Shown: positions 51,448 through 60,500 of the stretch, piece by piece
Position numbering within the stretch: position 1 is the stretch's first letter
Layout: every line of letters starts with the position of its first letter
NCBI RefSeq assembly: GCF_032854445.1
Contig: NC_088301.1
Location: forward strand, 1,800,001-1,864,000
Direction: 5' to 3'
Origin: Liolophura sinensis
Taxonomy: Eukaryota; Mollusca; Polyplacophora; Chitonida; Chitonidae
Length of the DNA: 64,000 nucleotides
Translations under genes and position numbers: made by a program
The notes under the pieces: generated by a model
What the model was told of the DNA's origin: nothing
Database searches by the model: none
The model's input: only the letters and a program-made list of their open reading frames with translations

Positions 51448-51567
51448 CTATACCCGCATATTAAAGTCTCTCAGTGGGCCAGGCCCATGAGCTAATATAT
51501 CTGTGCTGTCCGTACACAAACTTGAGCGACGCCTTTCAAGTTTTTTCTTCATTAATCCAGGCACAAT
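51448..51567 (-). CDS. MTFR1: MTFR1 exon 8 (C-terminus)
   Basis: GTTGCAG|ATTGTG, phase 0, encoding IVPGLMKKKLERRRSSLCTD and STDILAHGPGPLRDFNMRV, then TAG. It follows exon 7 in the right phase and place. Similarity to the human end (VLFGPHMLKP) is weak, so this exon rests mainly on phase, acceptor and the basic RRRSS stretch. Confidence 0.6.
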   Translation of the reverse strand: MVPGLMKKKLERRRSSLCTDSTDILAHGPGPLRDFNMRV

Positions 51568-54500
51568 CTGCAACAAGCAAGATACATGTAGTCATGAAGG
51601 GAGATACTTGTAGTCATGAAGGGAGATACATGTAGTCATGAAGGGAGATACATGTAGTCATGAAGGGAGATACATGTAGTCATGAAGGGAGATACATGTA
51701 GTCATGAAGGGAGATACACAGCCGTAAGTGGGAAGGTCTGCCAGCAACCTGCAGATGGTCGTGGGTTTCCCCCGGGCTCTGCCTGGTTTCCACCCACCAT
51801 AATACTAACCGCCGGCGTATAAGTGAAATATTCTTGAGTACGGCGTAAAACACCAATCAAATAAATAAATAAATAAATGAAGGGAAATACATGTAGTCAT
51901 GAGAGAGGAGAAAGTCAATGTGTATATATCTTGATCACAAATATGCAGACAGCACAACAACAAAGCCACATTTAACTGGTTAATTGCACTGTGGGGTTGA
52001 ATCACGGCTGACTGCCTGCAAATTGTTGGGAACTGACAGTGTCTTGTGATACCAATCAACCAACTATCCGTACACGCTATAGCTGCACACATTAACATGT
52101 CATATCGGTTACTGGCATTCCTAACCACCCATTTAATCCCCTCTCAGGCACCACATTTGTTATCAGTCACCACTCATTCTTCTGTCATACATCAAGTAAC
52201 TAAGCCCATCATGCACTGCTTCTTTAACACTGGTGCTTTCATGCTAATACATCTGTTATTTTCGTCTGAATATGTGAACCTCATAAATATGTATGTGCTC
52301 ATTCCACTTTTGAGTGCGCTTACTTTTAGGTGTGCTTACCAACCTTTTAGGTGTGCTTACCAAACTTTTAGGTGTGCTTACCAAACTTTTGAGTCTGCTT
52401 ACCAAACTTTTGAGTCTGCTTACCACACTTTTAAGGTGCACTTATCACACTTTCGTGTGTGCTCATCATACTTTTTGGTATGCTTACCAAACTTCTGAGT
52501 GCACTTACCCCACTTTTAGGAGTGCTTTCAGCCGAGGAAGAACTAAACTCATTCTCCTTGTCATTTTCCAGACTGTCATGTAGATTTCTGAAGGCAAACT
52601 TTTTCTTGAGGGCTTGAGCAATAAGGAAGGTGGGGTCACAGTGTGGGGTCTGTTTTGGGGGTTCTCGCAGTGGGGTCCCTCCAGGAGATCTGCTCATCAA
52701 AACATACATGTACATTAGTAGTCTCTGACAATGGACATTGAACTTTGATTACAGTTCCATTTTACCATGGCAACAAAAACATAGAAGATTGCCAAATATT
52801 ACCAACATGACAAAGAATGATGACAAGCACATCATATCGTTGGCTTTAAAATGGTTTTCATTTTGAATTCATCTGGTCTGGTCATGAGCAAATAGCTAAT
52901 GAGCAGTTTTACACTCTGCTATTTAAGTCCTGTAGTAGGCAAGTGAAACAAATATATTGGCACACACATGTACACACATTTCATGTCAACAAATCTACTC
53001 ACCTAAATTTGACTTTGGGCAACAATAAGGTGATAGGAGAGTGATAAAACAAACAGGAAATGATCTTATTTGCAAATCATTTACAGGTTTTGTGTCTTTC
53101 ATTATTCAAAATATTTCGACTGCATATATTCTCTGAGAGGCACTTAGAAGTCGACAGAGTAACATTGCAGGAGCTGTAGATGAATAACTTCTGATTTCTT
53201 AGTTTGCAAATTTTGATGTATGTTCTGACACCATTTTACTCGCTATCTGACAGCTTATTTTCACATTGGTGATTTCAGATTCATAACAACCCTCTATACT
53301 GCTCGCAGTTTTATGGATTCCAGACTCCTGAATTAAACATACTTCTGCACTGCTTGCAGTTTTACTGATCTGAGGGCCCTCAAATATACCTCTGCACTGT
53401 TCGCAGTTTTACTGACCTCAGACCCCTCAAACATACCTCTGCACTGTTCGCAGTTTTACTGACCTCAGACCCCTCAAACATACCTCTGCACTGTTCGCAG
53501 TTTTACTGACCTCAGACCCCTCAAATATACCTCTGCACTGTTCGCAGTTTTACTGACCTCAGACCCCTCAAACATACCTCTGCACTGCTCGCAGTCTGAC
53601 TGACCCCAGACCTCTCAAACAAGCCTCTGTACTGCTCACAGTTTGACTGATCCCAGACCCCTCAAACAAGCCTCTGCACTGCTCGGACCCCTCAAACATA
53701 ACTCTGCACTTCTCGCAGTTTTACTGACCCCCGACCCCTCAAACATAACTCTGCACTGATTGCAGTTTGACTGATCCCAGACCGCTCATACAAGCCTCTG
53801 CACTGCACGCAGTTTTACTGACCCCAGACCCCTCAAGCATACCTCTGCACTGCTTGCAGTTTTACTGACCCCAGACCCCTCAAACATAACTCTGCACTGA
53901 TCACAGTTTGACTGATCCCCGACCCCTCATACAAGCCTCTGCACTGCATGCAGTTTTACTGACCCCAGACCCCTCAAGCATACCTCTGCACTGCTCGCAG
54001 TTTGACTGATCCCAGACCCCTCAAAACTTCGGACAAGGATGGTGCTGAGCCTTTGGGCATTGAATTCTCTCTCTGGGGAAGAGTGGCTTTCTTCTGAAAC
54101 CATATGAGCATTAATCAGCTGAATTAACATTTTATTTATTTATCTGATTGTGGTCTAAAGCCATAATGAAAATATTTTCCACAAGGCAGTCAGTTTTATG
54201 GGTGGAGGAAACTGGAGTGCCCAGGGTAAACTGCTGACCTTTGGCATGTTCCTGACAAACTTTCCCTCATGCAGCACACAGAAATATGAACACCATACAG
54301 GTGTAGGGAAAGGGGAGGTGGTATATTCCTGCCCATGTTAAATGTTAAGATTTACCTCACCATGCCGCCAGGTTACCACACTGTTGTAAGGATCTGTATC
54401 TAATGAGGGCAGACAACTCCTTAATTCAACTCAACTGACTTAGTAGTTTTTGACCAATGGCCATCATTTTGACAACTTTCAGCTAATAACAGCCAATGTT

Positions 54501-57500
54501 ATCTGATGGTTGATTAGTCGGTTAGAAACTCTTTGACCCAATGAAATGAAGCCTATTTTAATTAGATTACTACAAAAAACAAGTAGGTAGATTGCCGGGT
54601 GCATAAATGACTGAGCCTGTATAAACATACGGCTACACATGATGTGGAGCTTGTGAGAGTGGGGGAATCTACAAATTCCCTGTCCAATGCAAGGTTTGAA
54701 CCTGCACCCTGTGAGTCCTAATGACTGACAGGCAAGCACCTCAATAGTGTTTATTGATTATTGAAATGAATTATTTATTTCACCAGGGATTAACATCACA
54801 CTCCAGACTATTCTATACAGCAATGATCAGGTAATCTATCAGGTATGGGTAATGTAAATCTGGCAGCTCATGGAGGAAAGCACAGCCAATCACGGAGTGC
54901 CTGAGTAACCTTCTAACTCAATACATACTTGTAGTCACATCAGGAAAAGCTGAACTACAGTGTGATTTAGGGTTGTAACGAGAGTGACAGCATGAACCAA
55001 CCAACGCCCCAGTGTCAGAGGCAGATTGTGAGCAATACTTTCCTTATCAAGCAAACTGTTATCAAGAGAATTGGATGGCTCAATAACTGAGCCGTCTTAC
55101 ACTTCCTTTCATCTGCATGTATATATTAAATAAATGTATACATTACTATTCTTTAATACTAGAATAAAAACCCAAATATGCCAGTTTTATTACATCTGAT
55201 GATGGTGTGTTTTACGCAGATGAAGTGTTTATTATTCACCTTGGTGAGTATCTCTGGGAGGGATGGTCCTCCACCTGTGGTCAGCTGAGGTGTGGACTCC
55301 ACGGTAGGGGTGTGGTCAGGCAGGGGTAGGGGTGGGGGTGGAGGAGGAGCCGGAGGGCCTGGCAGTAAGGGAGAGGCAGGCACTGGTGTGGCAGGGGGGG
55401 TGGGAAGTGGCAGTTCAGGAGGGGGTGGGATGGACGTGTCAAAGACAGGAGGATCAGGGGCTGAGGACACAGGTGATGTGATGACCAGGGAGGCAGTGTG
55501 TAGGGCAGGGATGTCATCTGTGGCCTGCCTGTTCTCATCATACTGCTCTTCATCAGCAAACACAGCAGGAGCATCTGGAGAATGGAATCACAAAATTAGC
55601 TGACTTTATTCAAATATTTGCAAAGGCGAAGACTAAAAACAAAACTTCAACAGAACTGGCCTTAAAAAAAGGGGCTAAAATTCAACTGAAGGCTTTTTTG
55701 CTGGATATTTTCTGTCATTTGCATAATACATTAGTGTTGAACATGAAGATAATTTATTATAACTTTATAATAACTTATAATAAATGTTTGTGTTTGCCCA
55801 AATGTTTGTGTACTTTATATTTTTCTGTCATTAGAATGGAGACTTACCAGCCACAAACACTGACTTTTGTAAAGTGTTATTCTCCTGAGCAATGACAATC
55901 TGAGCAATCTGTATTCGAAGCTTCGTTAATTCATCCTCCAGCATGGAGATTTTCATCATGGCGTTTGGGTCTGCCTGTGAGATCATGGACATTGACTGGT
56001 TGATTGGGGTAGAGGTCTGTCGCTGGGGGAGCTGCCGTAATACGTACAAACCTGTGTCCATTTCCTCCACCAGGTTTTTCTGAGCTAGCTGCTTTCTGTC
56101 ACGAGCTCTGTTAGTTAAAGAAAATTGTCATCAGAATCTTACTCTTATTAAATGAGGCAACTCCTCGTAACAAAAGAAAATGCAATCTTGACGATTTCCC
56201 AAATTACCACTTTAATATGTTGCCATGGCTACAGAGGCCAAAACAAACATGTTAGCCTATCCTTTTAGGAGACCTGTAATATATGAAATACTGGCATTTC
56301 ACATAAAAGAAGGGTTAAACTATAAGGACCAAGATGTTTCCATTCTAAATTAGTTGAACTAGAATGTTTGCTCCATTCCATAACATTTCCTCATGTAATT
56401 CTGATATTTTTGCATAGTTTCTCTTGGAACTGGAGTGCATGTAGTCTTCACATGTATTGGAAGAGAGTAGAGGATGCCCAGCTCAACACAGGAGCAATTC
56501 CTAGTTTTTAAGTGATGTCATAGCTGCTCTGAGCCAATCACCAGCACACTCACCAGTCACGTGACTAAAGTACTGGAGGTGAAAACTAACTGAAGTTAAC
56601 CCAGGCGAGATAGACCTTGAAGAAAATTTTAACAAGAATAATGAAAAATATAGCTTTTAGGTAAGAATTTTTTTTGTCTGGTAAAGTATTCAGTATGTAC
56701 CTAACCTTCAAATATGATAGTTTCAATGTCCTGCAGTGCTCTAAGATTTAGAAATCGGCGAAAATCAGCATTTCTCCCCTTTAGCTTCATGTTAGTTATC
56801 TTCTCCTGGTCCTTGCAAGGATCCCAGATGTTCAAAGCTATGAACAGAGCACAAGACTGCTATTTTTAAAGCTTTGATCTAAATAGTGTATGTGCACTTA
56901 ACTTGATCTTAACAACTTGTTACAACTTTTGCAATGATCATCTCCACTCCAGCATACGTTCTCACCTTATCTGTATGCAGCCATTACCCAGATCTTCCTC
57001 TACCCACACAAGGTCATCTGAGTTAATGTCAAGGTCATCTAGAGGGTCAGAGGAAGTGCTGTAGAGGGATTCCTCACTTCCTCCGTACCTGTCCCTTTGT
57101 CCTATGAGCTGGGGCTGTGAACAAAAGAAAATGACAGGTGTGACGTTTATGTCTATCACACATTATTAAATGGCATTTTCCCTTTCAGCCTTTTTTGGTG
57201 GAGTACCCTTGAAGATTTAGAGAAATGTCATGTAAAATTTCAGAAAACAAAAATGATCAAGGTGAAAGGTGATTCTATTTTAACTTTTATACTGCACTCA
57301 AATAATATAATTATGGTACACTGGAGCTCAAAGTAAATCCCCTTTTAAGATGGAAAATTCAGTCCCATAGTTTGAATGTACTGTTTGTTTTTCCCTGCAT
57401 GCCTGAATTTCAAAATAAACATAAAATGTCTAAAGTGTTGTGGTGGTAAAGACATCATTGTGGGGAGTTCGTGCAGAAAACTGAAGCAGTGGTCTTTGAT

Positions 57501-60500
57501 ATGCATATTGTGAACTGCATGTGGCAATCTGTGAACGATTCTAATGCTGTGAATGGCTAAGCAACTGTTGAGCTATGGTAGTAAAAACAAAAATTCATTG
57601 TGTGGGGTGTTCAAGTAACAACTCACTGGTGTGGTCTTTGATACGCAAATCGATTCCCATGATAGGCTATCTGTGTACTATAGGTGGCCACTGTAGCCCT
57701 CTGATTGGCTGAGCAAATACTCAGCTGACCAACAGTCACTGTCTACATGGATGGTTTAAACATTCCGGCACAGTATAGGAAGGCACATGCATCGGCCAAT
57801 GTCATAGGCTACTAGTACTAATACCGATGGGGCCCTACAAGAAAGGCTTGTAGAAATTTGTGTTTACAGGAGAACAGAATGAAGTCAAGCTGAATGTGTG
57901 TCCACAAAACAGGAAAATGGTAAAATCGCCAGAGGAACCCAATACCTTTCTTGTTCTCATACATGTAGGTAGGCATGTGCATAAAAATTGTAGCCCTACA
58001 TGAAACTTATCTATGATTACAAAGTCCATAAATCTCACAAGCAATTAAGTCACAGAAACCCTGTATACAAGAAATTAAACCGATTGAGGTTTATATAACT
58101 GGTAACTTTTTGGAACTGAAAGTCTATCAATTAAAATCATTAAAGTGAACATAAAGTCTGCCACTATATATATATATATACATAAAAGGATATCGCACAC
58201 AGTTATCACTGAAAAATATGTAAAAAAATTCTGTAAAGTTTCGAAATCTGAGAAGACGAAGTTCAGCATTGGGGATATGGCACTGACAGATGATTCACTC
58301 ATGTTGTAGAAGACCTTATGAACTTGGCCAATCACTAGCGCTGAAAGGGTCACATGATAAATGGCTGTCACGTCAAAAAAGCTATTAGCCCTTGATTGTC
58401 AGTGTGGTTTCTTACAGTGGATAGACAGATATCTATCACATAAACTGGATTTTGCTGTTAGTTGAACTATTAAACTGATGCATTTTGGACCACAAATTTA
58501 TCAGCAGGGAAAATGAAGACCCTTGTGTCCATGAAGATCCCTAGACCCAGCGACAGGGTGAAAAAAACATCAGCCAGACGTTTGAAAACGGGACAGAACT
58601 GATACTCTTTGGTTGGATATCAGGCGTTTCTCTTTGTATTTTCTCACTGTCAAATTGTTTAATACCGATGGTAAGGGAGACCCCCTAGATTTCTCACATC
58701 ACTGTAAATAACTATAACATGGCAAAATGGCCTCACCAAATCAGTGGCTCAGAACTAACGATCATTTGCTATTTATTTTGGTGATAAATGGTGTAGAATT
58801 TTTTAAATATTTTTAAATGATTTCTGGAATGCTACTTTATTAATTAATTCAGCTTTAGTGGCTGACTTTATGTCCATTTTAAAAAACATTCACAAAGCCT
58901 ATAAAACTAAAACCAATAAAACAGTTCAACCTTCAATCAGTAGGTCCTTTGTACATGTACACAGGCGAAAAGAAATATAAACAAACACAAACAAAACATA
59001 ATTTTCTATCGCTGTACGTTGGAGGTCCACGTATCATCATACAGGAACTCAACAAAAAACTTTACCTGCCATCTTAGAATGTGCATTTACACACCTTAGA
59101 CTAGGGAGCAAATAAAAGCCAAACCTTTAATACATGCATGACAGCCCAATATACAAGAGCTAAAAAAAATCTTAACCTTCAATCAATGAATGCGAGTCCA
59201 TAATACATGTACAGGAGCTAAAAGAAAAAGCTTAACATTCAATCCATGTATGAGAGTCCATAATACATGTACAGGAGCTAAAAGAAAAAGCTTAACATTC
59301 AATCCATGTATGAGAGTCCATAATACATGTACAGGAGCTAAAAGAAAAAGCTTAACATTCAATCCATGTATGAGAGTCCATAATACATGTACAGGAGCTA
59401 AAAGAAAAAGCTTAACATTCAATCCATGTATGAGAGTCCATAATACATGTACAGGAGCTAAAAGAAAAAGCTTAACATTCAATCCATGTATGAGCGCCCA
59501 TAATACATGTACAGGAGCTAAAAGAAAAAGCTTAACATTCAATCCATGTATGAGCGCCCATAATACATGTACAGGAGCTAAAAGAAAAAGCTTAACATTC
59601 AATCCATGTATGAGCGCCCATAATACATGTACAGGAGCTAAAAGAAAAAGCTTAACATTCAATCCATGTATGAGCGCCCATAATACATGTACAGGAGCTA
59701 AAAGAAAAAGCTTAACATTCAATCCATGTATGAGAGTCCATAATACATGTACAGGAGCTAAAAGAAAAAGCTTAACATTCAATCCATGTATGAGAGTCCA
59801 TAATACATGTACAGGAGCTAAAAGAAAAAGCTTAACCTTCAATCCATGTATGAGCGCCCATAATACATGAAACTCAACATGTACAGGAGCTAAAAGAAAA
59901 AGCTTAACATTCAATCCATGTATGAGAGTCCATAATACATGTACAGGAGCTAAAAGAAAAAGCTTAACATTCAATCCATGTATGAGGGCCCACTATCTCC
60001 TACTGACTCCATATCTGGGAAAATCTCTATGAAACTTGGAATAATGTACACACACAGGCATGTTCTTAGCAAGAATGCAAAACTGTTGTATTATAACTCC
60101 TTTATCCTACCCCATATTGACTACTGCTGTACAATTTGGGGTAATGCCAATAATCCCCAAATTGCAAGAATAACAAAGCTACAGAAACGAGCAGCACGTA
60201 TGATAACCTACTGCCATTACCTCACCCCAACTGCCTCTCTCCTTGTACTAAACTGGTTGTCTATTCCTGACCATATCACTCACCAAAAAGCCTCATGTAT
60301 AGAATAATGCACTCTCTCTCTCTCCACAGTACCTTATGTCTCTCTTCAAATCCTTAACTGATGTAACATCCAGACAACTATGCTCAACAAATGATAATCT
60401 TTTCATTCCTAAACCAAAAACGAACTATCTCAGCCAAAGCCTTAGCTACACGGGCCCCAAAATATGGAGTGCTCTTGGAGCTAATCTAATTTTGATGCTG

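Larger units (their letters stand above)
51568..52508 (-). other. MTFR1 intron 7
   Basis: Contains the 22-bp array interrupted by a SINE and, next to the donor, the 21-bp array of exon-end copies. The stretch 51.9-52.3 kb is unique and non-coding. Confidence 0.6.

Noticed and set aside
52046-52583. Repeat-derived + strand open frames
   Set aside because: They are the reverse strand of the 21-bp array and of MTFR1 exon 7.
55292-55603. Gly-rich + strand open frame
   Set aside because: Antisense shadow of the proline-rich MTFR1 exon 5.
59183-59974. Open frames on both strands of the 60-bp array
   Set aside because: Repeat-only, simultaneously open on both strands, explained by the 60-bp period.
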